Source: Bactericera cockerelli (taxonomy: Eukaryota > Arthropoda > Insecta > Hemiptera > Triozidae). Taken from it: a stretch of 64,000 nucleotides of DNA. This document shows, piece by piece, positions 54,636-64,000 of this stretch. The position numbers and the translations under genes are program-made. Position 1 is the first letter of the stretch; the number at the start of each line of letters is the position of its first letter. The stretch covers positions 44,334,592-44,398,591 of the forward strand of contig CM044955.1 of the NCBI GenBank assembly GCA_024516035.1, read 5' to 3'. The notes under the pieces are model-generated. The model was not told the origin of the DNA. It worked only from the letters and a program-made list of their open reading frames with translations, and made no database searches.

Positions 54636-55800
54636 CGGATTCTGTGAGTCAAGACAGGAAAAGTAGTAACCCCACCCTCTGGTTAAATCATGGATTTTTT
54701 TTTGTGTTACATGCAGTAGAATCCCGCTAACTCATTTCGAGTTATCGAGAGTTTCGAGCTATCAAGATTTTGAATTAGTAGCAAAGTTCGACAGGTGCCA
54801 AAGAATTCTTTCGAATCAACGGAATTTTCGACCTATCGTGATTTTGAGTTAGCGAAATTCTACTGTATTTAAATATTTATGTATTGTAATGTAACCACTA
54901 CTTTTGTACATATTTTTTAATTGAATAATAACAATAGATATATTTATATTTATGTTCATTTGATATCTAAACTTAAAATTGGACTTATCATACCTTTTAT
55001 AACATAGACTTATATCGTATGTATAGGTAAGTATCTAATAATTAATTTGATACACACAAAGTCAAGCGACAAGCACCAAAAAATTGTCTCTCTTCACAAA
55101 TGATTAACATTGCACATATTTTTCCAATGTAGCCTGTGGGTATGATATCTACACATACATATAGGCTATTATGATATTAAAATAATATTTTCAACATTAT
55201 ACTTTTTCCTCTGTTTGGCCCTTTCTTGGATTCTTACTCGTAGATGCTCCAGAATTTAGACCTTTTATTTCATACCACAGATTAGGATGTATTGAATAAT
55301 CTATTATACCTAAGTTCATAGAGAAAACATAGTTTGTGCTTTTTATTTAATTCAAATTTACCCACTGACAATATCTTTAATTTGACAGGCCGCGCCGCAG
55401 TCTTTATTAATTTATTTTATTTCCGAAACCTAAATTTTAAAAATGAGTCTATAATTTACTTTTTAAAATGAAGAGATGATGTCCTCTTAGAAATGACAAA
55501 CGGGCCCTTTAATGGCCACGAATTTGATTCATATATATATATTTTTTTCTGTCTGGACAATATAATTATAATATATTAAAATGTTCATTTCATAACTCGA
55601 ACCGTTCTAGAGTTATCACTTACGACTTGTGAAGGGCGGCAAACCAAAAACGACATGATATTGTAGCGTTTTTTCTTAAATGAGTCGGTAAGTACTGTTC
55701 AAATTAAAAAAAATATATCCAAAACAGAATCCTCAAATGTTTAAATGTATTGAAAATTAATAATTATATAAATACATAAATAAATAAAATATACCTAGTT
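54636..55800 (+). other. probable Dmrt99B 3' UTR
   Basis: AT-rich sequence after the stop. The first clear AATAAA is at about 55776-55786 (aaataaataaaatatac). It includes a pogo-like MITE at 54716-54868. No coding signal. Confidence 0.4.
54716..54868. mobile_element. pogo/Tigger-like MITE
   Basis: The ends cagtagaatcccgctaactc and gagttagcgaaattctactg are inverted repeats with mismatches. Inner sequence alternates cgagttatcgag/cgacctatcgtg. About 150 bp, no ORF; it starts 80 bp after the Dmrt99B stop. Family call is from the CAGTARAA..CGCTAA end pattern as I recall it. Confidence 0.6.
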
Positions 55801-56124
55801 AGTATGTACCTACCTAATTATATACAGCTTCTAGTCTAAGCACACGTTTCAGGTGTGTTGAAATCTTATATTATGTTTAGTTATTTAATTTTATGTGAAC
55901 TGTATATCTCAAAAGTTCTTGTCTTTTGCCCATAATCTACACGTCATGTTTGTACACAAGGACAGTAAAGATCTCAAGGTCGATCTCTTGGTGAGCTCAG
56001 AATCCATTTGTCTAAACCCCAGAAGAGATTTTTTCTTAAAATAGTTCAAAAAAAAAAACCGTGTTTGTGACGAAATACCCAAACATACAATACTCGCGCG
56101 ACGCATACCTCCTATTACTTCCGA

Positions 56125-56168
56125 AAAATTTCTAATATTAGAAATCGAGAGTATTGTGTTAATTTTTT
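56125..56168 (+). repeat. fragment of the aatcgg..gtattgtgt family
   Basis: aatttctaatattagaaatc then gagagtattgtgttaat, shared with 13350 and 59518. Confidence 0.5.
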
Positions 56169-56779
56169 TTTTCTTCAATAAGTGTCTAAAGTATAATAAA
56201 CTTTACTATACAGTATAGATACATAATCATTAATCCAGCCCCATCTTCATAAGGTAGACTCCTAACAATTTTTTTGTTACCTCTGACTCTAAGAGAGGTA
56301 GCGCGAATGATTGACAACTGATCTTGAGTTCTTATCCAAGCTAGAACATTGGAATATGTTTTATTCCATTTGGCACTTGAAACATTGGCTAATCTTTTCA
56401 AGTAATAATTGTTGTATGCATCAGTTATTCTGAACAAATAAGGTGGTGAAAGAGACTCGCTGCATTATTTTCGTCATAGCCATTGTTGTATAATCCGGCT
56501 GCCGCGGCCGGAGCGAACAGTTTAAGTGATTTTTCTTCGCGGGCTTACTTCACAAAAAAATAATATTCTGTTACCACAAATACCACATCGTATTGTTTAT
56601 TATATTGGCCATTCGAGCGGGAGATTCAAAACTCCATCCCTTTATTACACATCTCAAATTGAGAAGACATATGTGACAAACTTGAACAGAAAATCTGATG
56701 GCAGTGATTGTCTGATCGCCAAAATTGTCAGTACTTTAGCCGCATCTCAACGCGTTGCCCTGATGTAATAGTCAACGTC

Positions 56780-56870
56780 ACGAGGGTTCAAATTTTAGTG
56801 CTCACCATACGAACTCCGCTGGACGTTGCTTAATTTCAGTGATCCAAAGAGATCTGATGTATGTAAAACA
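56780..56870 (-). repeat. 5S-headed SINE fragment
   Basis: On minus, ggatcactgaaattaagcaa then cgtccagcgga match the central 5S box; gtgagcac replaces the second box. It directly precedes the T tract of the next copy. Confidence 0.55.
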
Positions 56871-56881
56871 TATTCATATGA

Positions 56882-57162
56882 TTTTTTTTTTTTTTTTTTT
56901 TTTTTAAGTGGGGTTTAACGTCGCTTTCAACTGCCATGGTCATATCACGACGGGGGTTTTACCCTCCATTCGCAGGAAACTCACAAACCTGCTACTCACA
57001 TTGACCTCACCCAGCCTGAGTGGGGCCGGGAAAAGCCAGCGTCACGAGAATTAGAATTTGAATGGTCACCCATCCAAGTCTTAACCTCGCTGGATGTCGC
57101 TTAACTTCGGTGTTCTGAAGGGAACCGGTGTATTCAACATGCCATCGACGCTGGCTATCATA
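56882..57162 (-). mobile_element. 5S-rRNA-derived SINE (SINE-D), near complete
   Basis: In element sense it starts at about 57162: ccagcgtcgatggcatgttg, then acaccggttccc, acaccgaagttaagcgacat and gacttggatgggtgacc, following 5S rRNA over roughly 90 nt including the internal promoter region. The body then has ggccccactcaggctgggtg and gggtaaaacccccgtcgtga, and ends gcgacgttaaaccccac plus an A tail (T run at 56882-56905). The body matches that of SINE-C. Confidence 0.9.
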
Positions 57163-57712
57163 TGATTTATTAATTTGTATTGTTAATTGCATTGTATTTA
57201 CTTATAAATTTAGCTATATATATATGATTCATAAAGAAAATCACCGAAGGTATTTCTAGAATGTAATGAAAAATTATAATTAAAATGAAAATTAAATAGC
57301 TTACAATTTAAGATAAAACCGTTATTGTTTTTTTCTTTTCCAAACACTAAATACACCCAATATACACCTATACTTCTAAATCCCAGAATATTTTCCTTAG
57401 GTAGGTACATAAGTTACATAGTTATTATTTGTGTAATTTGTGTTAGTAAAGAAACATAATTAGAAGAGAATAAATAGTTGTCATAACACATCTTATTTTG
57501 TGTTAATCTCAATCGTGATGTCAAAACATTACTCGATCTATCGACATTCAGTTTGCGAGAGTCCACCTTCTCCATGGAGCTAGCGAGCTACTGAAGTCGG
57601 TGACCTACTGTATCTACTGGTGTATGTACAATGGTACATACTCAGAAGAAAGGTGGTGAACATTTATTCAGAACCTCCATTTATACATTTGAAAGTTCCT
57701 TTATCTTATCTC

Positions 57713-57720
57713 GGGATAAA
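57713..57720. repeat. 8-bp target duplication, left (GGGATAAA)
   Basis: Identical to 58348-58355, flanking the element at 57721-58347. Confidence 0.85.
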
Positions 57721-58347
57721 CATGCGCGGATATAGGGGGGGGCACGGGGGGCACGTGCCCCCCCAGATTTTTTCGTTAAGCGGTGTTTCTCAAATTTCGT
57801 TATACCTAATCCCGTAAAGAAAAAAGATCTCAGTGAGTTAGGGGGGCACGGGCCCCAAAATAATTCCCAATTCTAAGACTAATCCCGTTTAAAAACAGAT
57901 CTCAATAAGTTAGGGGGGCACGGGACCCAAAATAATTCCCAATTCTAAGACCAATAAGAAATAACTAAATAATAAAGTTATGTCAAATCCACACAGATTG
58001 ACCGAGAAACCTGAAAGTTTACCTATAGGTCTATTTGGATCAGGGAATATATCTCTAGGGTTCAGCTACACGGGGTAAGGACAAAAAATGGATGGGTGAC
58101 ACAAAAAATCACATTTTTCGACCGAAATGAAATTTTTTTTCTCAAAATTTGTCGTGACGGCGCCACGGCGGCGGCGTATCAACTCAAAAAGAGAAAGTTT
58201 TAAGCAAGGGTTCAAGTTTTCATTTGAGATCTCAATCACGAAATTCGGATGAGACGTTCTTGAGCTACGTTGAGTAAGGACAACCCGCTAGTTAGGTATA
58301 TTGTGCGATTGTGCCCCCCCGGTACAAGAGGGCTATATCCGCGCATG
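57721..58347. mobile_element. hAT-like element with 8-bp target duplication, containing a Helitron tail
   Basis: The ends are inverted CATGCGCGGATATAG with G-rich inner flanks (left gggggggg cacgggg, right reads gtaccgggggggcac on minus). GGGATAAA flanks both sides. An 8-bp duplication fits the hAT superfamily. The inside holds direct repeats around taggggggcacgg.ccc and a Helitron 3' part ending at 58291. No transposase. Confidence 0.8.
57965..58291 (+). mobile_element. Helitron 3' part inside the hAT-like element
   Basis: caaatccacacagattgacc, gagaaacctgaaag and gatcagggaatatatctcta match the body of 61293-62393, ending acccgCTAG then T. Confidence 0.7.
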
Positions 58348-59517
58348 GGGATAAAGGAACAAAAATAATGAGAAATTCAATGAGTAACACAAAGAGCTGA
58401 CAAACAATGCAGAGAGATAAAGAAAGAAACAAGAATAATTAGTTAGGAGCGCGTTTCAAAACGCACTTAGTGTTTTTCCAACGTATAAAAAGTATTTTTC
58501 ACATTACATTTTGGCTCTTGTTTGGATTATTCTTGAGTGCTTCTGCTTAGGTACATACTGAAAATTGCTGATGTTCCAATATACCTATACCTACTTATGG
58601 GAAGTATTGTGTTCGATTTCGTAAAAAGTCCAGCAAAATATGAATATCGAATATTATTTTAGTAATGATCGAAGGTTAATTTTCTTTTTGAGTTTAAATT
58701 ATGGGATATAAATGATACCCTCATTTGTACAAATTCTTTTCTAATTAAAATAAATATCTCATTAAAATTAAAAGTAGTTGTATGAAATGAAAATTTAACA
58801 AAACAGCACATAAACTATTGCAAACTTGAGCGGCACTTGTCCGTTTCTATGTAGGTATGTACGCATCTACCTCTGTTATGTAACGCGATAAAACTTGTAA
58901 TTTTATCCAATCGAGCTGAAACTTTCATGGTATGATGCAGTCACACTTGGAATTTGCTTTATAGACTTTGGGCCACATCATGATATGTAACGTCGACCTA
59001 TAGGCTAATACTGGGATCAAAATGGCTTATCGTGACAAAAGTTGCAATTTTTGTCCAACCGAGCTAAAACTCTGATGTGAGCTCTGATCAGTTTGATCAA
59101 CTAGTTCAGCTTTGTAGCTGAAATCTTTCAAGTCTTGGCCGCGGCGCAGCTCAGAATTGGAGTCGTTATAATAATATTTTCTTGCTGGTGGAAAAACACT
59201 AAAAACAGGAATAATAATAATAAGTAAGAACGGGAAAAAGGGAAGTTTCTTTCCATTGTCATGAAGAAAGAAAATGCAAGAAACTGAGATAATGACATGA
59301 AAGTTTGTGCCTTTTGTGTATAAAATAAAAAGATACGAAGATGAAAGAACACAAAATGAGAGAGAGAGCTGAAGAAATGAAGTTTGTGAGTGTAGGTATG
59401 GGAAAAAGAAAGAAAGTGAAGTAGAAGATTCCTCAGATAACGAATCGTGAGGCAAGAACGCCAAGAAAATTAAAAAAAATTAGTGACGACTCCATATTTA
59501 TTTAGGTATATTACTTC

Positions 59518-59730
59518 CGATAAATTTCTAATATTAGACATCGGAAGTATTGTGCTCGTTTTTGTAAAATTTCTGGACGTTTCATTAGCTCCTGAGTAAC
59601 TGTCGGTTAAAGAAAATTGGTGAAGCGGTTTTGGAGATACAAGTGATTTAGTATAAAATCTAAAAACTGCCAAGTGTATTCAATATGAACCAATCACGAG
59701 GAAGTATTGTGTCCATAATTGGCAGTGCAT
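59518..59730 (+). repeat. copy of the aatcgg..gtattgtgt family
   Basis: aatttctaatattagacatc, ggaagtattgtgctcg, ctggacgtttcattagctcc and cacgaggaagtattgtgtcc. The longest copy in the window. Confidence 0.55.
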
Positions 59731-60339
59731 TTTTATTACCTTGAACTTTTCGGAACCCGGCCCCAATTCACTGGTATTTTGGAGGGTCTCGCTTTGATTA
59801 ATTTTTTTATTATTTATCTTAGATGGGTGCTGTGACATATCAAATCCAATTATTTTGAAGTGCTATGCACGAATTTGACATTGATTATTAGCTAACTGTT
59901 ACCGTTAAGTCAGCAGTTTCGGAATTTGAATTATTTTCGAGTGATAAGGAAAGTTGTGTGGTGTCACACCTGTTTTTTTTTTTTAATTTGCAAGTGATCC
60001 AATTTCTAGCCTACAGAGGAGTCTCAGTTACACACATCAATCTGTCTGAGGTTTTGACATGACATTTCACAATGTTAGAGTAATATCTAACAACGAAGTA
60101 TTTTCACAAAAAATCCTTGGCAAGTTCTCAACAGTTCTATTATTACTTCCATTGCATGAATTTTGTAGGCTTTATAAACTTGGCAGAACAATAATTATTT
60201 TATTATTATGATAGAACACTGAAAGAGTACAATGAAAGAAAGACTTTCAATGATCATAGAACTAGACAAAATTAATATTACAAACTACAAAGGAATTTTT
60301 CGTTTTCGTATACTATAACATTTAATCTCTCTTTAAACA

Positions 60340-60530
60340 CTCTTGTTTCTGCAGTTGGAAGCCCTAGCCCTATACATGTGACCCGTGTTCGAGTCACGGA
60401 AGATATGGAGTTTTTCGGCTCTCTACTTAGCATGTTAAAAATATCACGTACCTCGTGAGGAAACACGAATATCCATTTATATGGATCCGTGACGGCGTTG
60501 CAATACTGTTCACAATGCAAAGTTATGTCA
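60340..60530 (+). repeat. diverged SINE-B-like copy
   Basis: tacatgtgacccgtgttcga, gagtttttcggctctctact and cctcgtgaggaaacacgaat follow SINE-B on plus. The A box region is lost. Confidence 0.5.
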
Positions 60531-61025
60531 GTGTAGCAACTTCGTCTCGAATGGTCTATATGTTGTAGAGTCGTTTGAACAAATAATAAACGAAATTATG
60601 AATAACACCATCAAGAAACCACAAAGATATTGAAAAAATATCAACCCCCGAGAAGCTCAGCTTAAAGCTTGCAACCCTCCATGTAATGTAAATCATTTAT
60701 GTTCATCTCAACGGACTGATGCAAATTGGTGGCGTGTTTATTGTTGAGTCTGAGACCAAGGAGTCTGGGGACACGTGCCGTCCATTATTAACAGTTTTAG
60801 TTTTATTGATTTCATTCTTCTAACTTAAACCCAAAGCTCGTTTTCCCAGTTTGTTCCTCCTGACCCTTCATCTCATGGCTATCATGGAGTAGTGGTACAA
60901 TCTTACGAATCAAGCTGTACATCTGTCCACAGACAACATTATTACATATTCAAAATTCGATTTTTAAAAATCTATATTGCTGGTGGTAGTATTAAATCAA
61001 ATTATAATATGATATTTTCTTATTT

Positions 61026-61186
61026 GTCTGGCTGGGGGACTATAAACAGGGAGTAGACCAGCATTGACTTGGTTCTGGGGGGCCTTGTCAATTATTAGCC
61101 TCCTTGTAAAGGCAGTGGTAGAAGTGCTGAGTCATTCCACCACTGTCTGGCTACCATCGTTCACGATGACGCCACCCTATGATGAT
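61026..61186 (+). repeat. ctggctgggggac family
   Basis: tctggctgggggactataaa through cgatgacgccaccctatgat, about 90 per cent like 29218-29384 by eye. Confidence 0.85.
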
Positions 61187-61292
61187 TTTCTTATTGATCT
61201 AAATGTATTACGAGATTTACGAGTACCTACATGCACAAATCCAATACATACCTACATATTTATAAAGGTAATTCTTATGTATTATTATTTTA

Positions 61293-62026
61293 TCTATATC
61301 TATAAAAGAAAGCTGTCTGTATGTATGTATGTGTGTATGTATGTATGTATGTGTGTATGTATGTTCTTTATACAAATCCACACCGTTTGACCGAGAAACC
61401 TGAAATTTTGCACATAGGTCCGCTTGGATCAGGAAATTCTTCTAGGCTAGATTATATCTCCCTGAGGTTAAGCTACAATGAGTAAGGATAAAAATGGATG
61501 GTGACGCAAAAAAAATGCACGTTTTTTGACATAAATGACATTTTTTCTCGAAATTTGTCGCGACGACCTATCAACTCAAAGCGAGAAAGTTTTAGCCAAG
61601 GGTTCGAGCTTTCAATTGACATATCGATCGCGAATTTCTGATGAGCCGTTCTTGAGCTACGCCGGGTAAGGTAAAAAAATGGATGGGTAACATGTAAAAT
61701 ATTCACGTTTTTTGACCTAAATGACATTTTTTCTCGAAATTTGAAGTGACGACCTATCAACTCAGAGCGAGAAAGTTTTAGGCAAGGGTTTAGGCTTTCA
61801 TTTGACATATTGATCGCGAAATTCTGATGAGCCATTCTTGAGCTACGCCGGGGAAGGCCAGAAAATAGATGGGCGACAAAAAATATTCAGGTTTTTTTTC
61901 AAACCTAAATGACATTTTGTGTGTGTGTTGTGTGTGTGTGTGTGTGTGTGGTGTGTGTGTGTGTGTGTTGTGTGGTGTGGTGTGTGGTGTGGTGTGTGTG
62001 TGTGTTGTGTGTGTGTGTGTGTGTGG

Positions 62027-62057
<31 letters not shown>

Positions 62058-62132
62058 TGTGTGTGGTGTGTGTGTGGTGTGTGTGTGTGTGGTGGTGTGT
62101 GTGGTGTGTGTGTGTGTGGTGTGTGTGTGTGT

Positions 62133-62185
<53 letters not shown>

Positions 62186-62393
62186 TGTGTGTGTGTGTGG
62201 TGGGTGTGTGTGGTGTGTGTGGTGGTGTGTGTGTGTGTGGTGTGTGTATGTGTGTGTGTGTGTGTGGGTGTGTGCGTGTGTGTGCGTGTGTGTGCGTGTG
62301 TGTGGGTGTGTGTGGATGTGTGTGTGTGGGTGGGTGTGTGTGTGCGTTGTGTGTGTTTGATGGGCTGGCGAAGCGGCGGGTGTAACCCGCTAG
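61293..62393 (+). mobile_element. non-autonomous Helitron, complete ends
   Basis: It lies between A and T: A then TCTATATCTATAAAAG at the 5' end, and a terminal hairpin GCGGGT-GTA-ACCCGC followed by TAG (CTAG end at 62390-62393) then T. Two diverged ~175-bp internal units share cgaaatttg..gcgacgacctatcaactcag and gagccgttcttgagctacgc. The 3' half is a GT tract of about 435 bp. No Rep/helicase is encoded. Confidence 0.85.
61917..62352 (+). repeat. (GT)n-rich microsatellite, ~435 bp
   Basis: GT/TG runs broken by GG and by occasional GC or GA. The open frames of CVCV and HTHT repeats on either strand are artefacts of this tract. Confidence 0.97.
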
Positions 62394-64000
62394 TTATTAA
62401 TAAAAGTGATACCACAATAAATTAGTAAAATTCGCCGACTTAACCACGAGTCCACCGCCTTAATATCAATCGAGCAACTTGAGGTCGGTTACTCGGTTGT
62501 TTGATTGTAAGGTATCACAAAAATAATTTGTGTTCACAATAATATTGTAATTCCCCTTATACCACTTCACCAGTGTGCAGTCAAGGGATAAATTTCTTTT
62601 GTTTGCATGTCAAACAAAATTAACATAATATCAACAAACTTTAACAATGACAGAATTCTCCGTACAGATAGAGAGCACACGTGAAATGCAGAATGCATAA
62701 AATTCAAATTAAAGGCTTAATGTCGCCAGCAAGCATTTTTAATTCTTTTTCCGTGTGTTTTAAATTTAAAATTTCAATTCAAAAGGAGGAACGTGAGTGA
62801 GCTTTGTGGCAAATAATAATAAATATAATGTGGGATTGCATTGTTAAGAACTCAGGTTTCCACAGGGTCGAAATTATCACTCAACTGTTGTGAAAGTTAC
62901 AAAACTTTTGATTACATCTACCTATTAGTGAGTTAATTTGTTTGTCCAAGAAGTTTAAATTTTATGCTTAAATGTAGTTCATTTGAGTCCTGTTAAAGAT
63001 AGTCTGGCTGGGGGACTATAAACAGGGAGTAGAACAGCATTGGTTTGGTTCTGGGGGACCTTGTCAGTTATTAGCCTCCTTGTAATAACAGTGGTAGAAG
63101 AGTTGAGTCTTTCCTCCACTGTCTAGCTACCATAGTTCACGATGACGCCACCCTATGATGATGAAAGGGTTTCCTATTTTGTCAGGTTAAAATTGATACA
63201 CACATAGGTACTTTTTAAAACGCAATTAGTGCTCTTCTCATTTAGAATTAATTCAATTCAGATATTTGTTCATTTTGTTGATTGTTTCCATTTGATAACA
63301 TTATTCTTTCATTTTAGGTAACCATTCAGGACCAAATTTTGTTCTATTTTTTAGTAAGTAACTTAAAAATTTGGTTATTAAAATATTTTATTACATATCT
63401 GGGTACCTATGCGTATCATTTTCAAGTAACTATTCCATCATGTTTCAGTGAGGAGAAATCACGTCCTCTTTAAAACTAGAAATACGGCTCTCAATAGCCC
63501 CTCAGGCTAATAAGTTGAAAATTCGCAGTAGTATTGTAATCCTTAACGTTGATAATGCCTCTGCTAGATTCCACATCAAAATTTACAAACGCCGTCGCCC
63601 CGATCAAGTAAACTTTGAGGAATATCGAGCAAGTGCTTGAGCATCAGCAATATTGAGAGTTTAGTATCAAAAACAGATCACTAGACGAGTGAAGAGTGGA
63701 GAGGCAATCAGTGGAATGTCAGTAACAGGAGGAAGAAAAAATGTTTTTATTTTCACCCTTTTTTTGCTCTGTGTATTTTTACACCAAGTTTGTTTATCTG
63801 TCGAGTGGGTTTATTTTCCACGCCAAAGAGGAGTGAGAATCTAGAGAGGAAGAAAAAAATCACCAGTTACACACTATCTTATATTTGATGGCAAATAATA
63901 TTAGGATATCTTCTTAATATATAAATGTCAAAGACACTCACTGACCACTGACCACTGACCACTGACTGATCATCGCTCTACAGCCCAAACCGTAAGTCCT
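62394..64000. other. intergenic, no gene recognised
   Basis: It holds a SINE-G-like relic on minus near 62437-62495, the repeat at 63001-63162 and a short actgacc array at 63946-63972. The last 600 bases are less AT-rich but show no usable exon. Confidence 0.4.
63001..63162 (+). repeat. ctggctgggggac family
   Basis: tctggctgggggactataaa through cgatgacgccaccctatgat, third plus-strand copy. Confidence 0.85.

Larger units (their letters stand above)
58356..61025. other. intergenic, no gene recognised
   Basis: Contains the repeat at 59518-59730, a tgtggtgtcacacc motif near 59955 shared with 11200, and a diverged SINE-B on minus at about 60340-60530. ORFs near 59027-59464 on minus are low-complexity and show no family. 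Confidence 0.45.

Noticed and set aside
59027..59464. 145-aa minus-strand ORF
   Set aside because: Low-complexity Ser/Phe/Leu content, no domain, no supporting splice sites.
61869..62425. Long ORFs of CVCV and HTHT repeats on both strands
   Set aside because: They are products of the GT microsatellite, with no start context or family.

Overview
The window is nuclear DNA from an insect. It is AT-rich, has intron-split genes with GT/AG junctions, and is packed with SINEs, LINE fragments, Helitrons, foldback elements and tandem repeats. The three cellular genes are animal-type. I could not fix the order of insect. Frequent short GTACCTA/TAGGTA runs and this repeat mix would suit a hemipteran or lepidopteran, but that is a guess. 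There is no bacterial operon structure, no CRISPR array and no sign of a prokaryotic system.

Layout. 1-3264: intergenic repeats. 3276-9180: a complete non-LTR retrotransposon on the minus strand, with intact gag-like and endonuclease/RT/RNase H ORFs, flanked by an 11-bp target duplication. 10182-11065: a near-palindromic MITE. 11639-15542 (minus): a sideroflexin gene, six coding exons, 320 aa, rebuilt exon by exon. 16.9-24.9 kb: nested SINEs and large inverted-repeat elements. 25.0-25.5 kb: an unassigned ORF carrying five 39-bp repeats. 26945-36887 (minus): the CCR4-NOT subunit CNOT10, ten coding exons, 670 aa. 37.4-43.4 kb: Helitron pieces, a 22-bp minisatellite and SINEs. 43401-54635 (plus): a doublesex/mab-3 related gene of the Dmrt99B (DMRTA) type, six coding exons, 392 aa, with DM and DMA domains. 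54.7-64 kb: a MITE in the probable 3' UTR, 5S-rRNA-derived SINEs, a hAT-like element containing a Helitron tail, and a 1.1-kb Helitron with a long GT tract.

The genes are unrelated in role: mitochondrial serine/amino-acid carrier, mRNA deadenylase scaffold, and developmental transcription factor. Nothing suggests they act together. What links them is how repeats touch their splice junctions. CNOT10 exon 8 ends in an array of eight 43-bp units, each with the same GTGAGT donor. The sideroflexin exon 5 donor and the Dmrt99B exon 2 acceptor lie in short tandem duplications. A SINE tail runs almost into the Dmrt99B exon 3 acceptor. Sense-oriented tails of one LINE-like family lie just downstream of donors in CNOT10 introns 8 and 9 and Dmrt99B intron 3. 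A second theme is a SINE body found with two different heads, one from 5S rRNA and one tRNA-like. I found no clearly new biological system. The splice-site arrays and the modular SINEs are the best leads.
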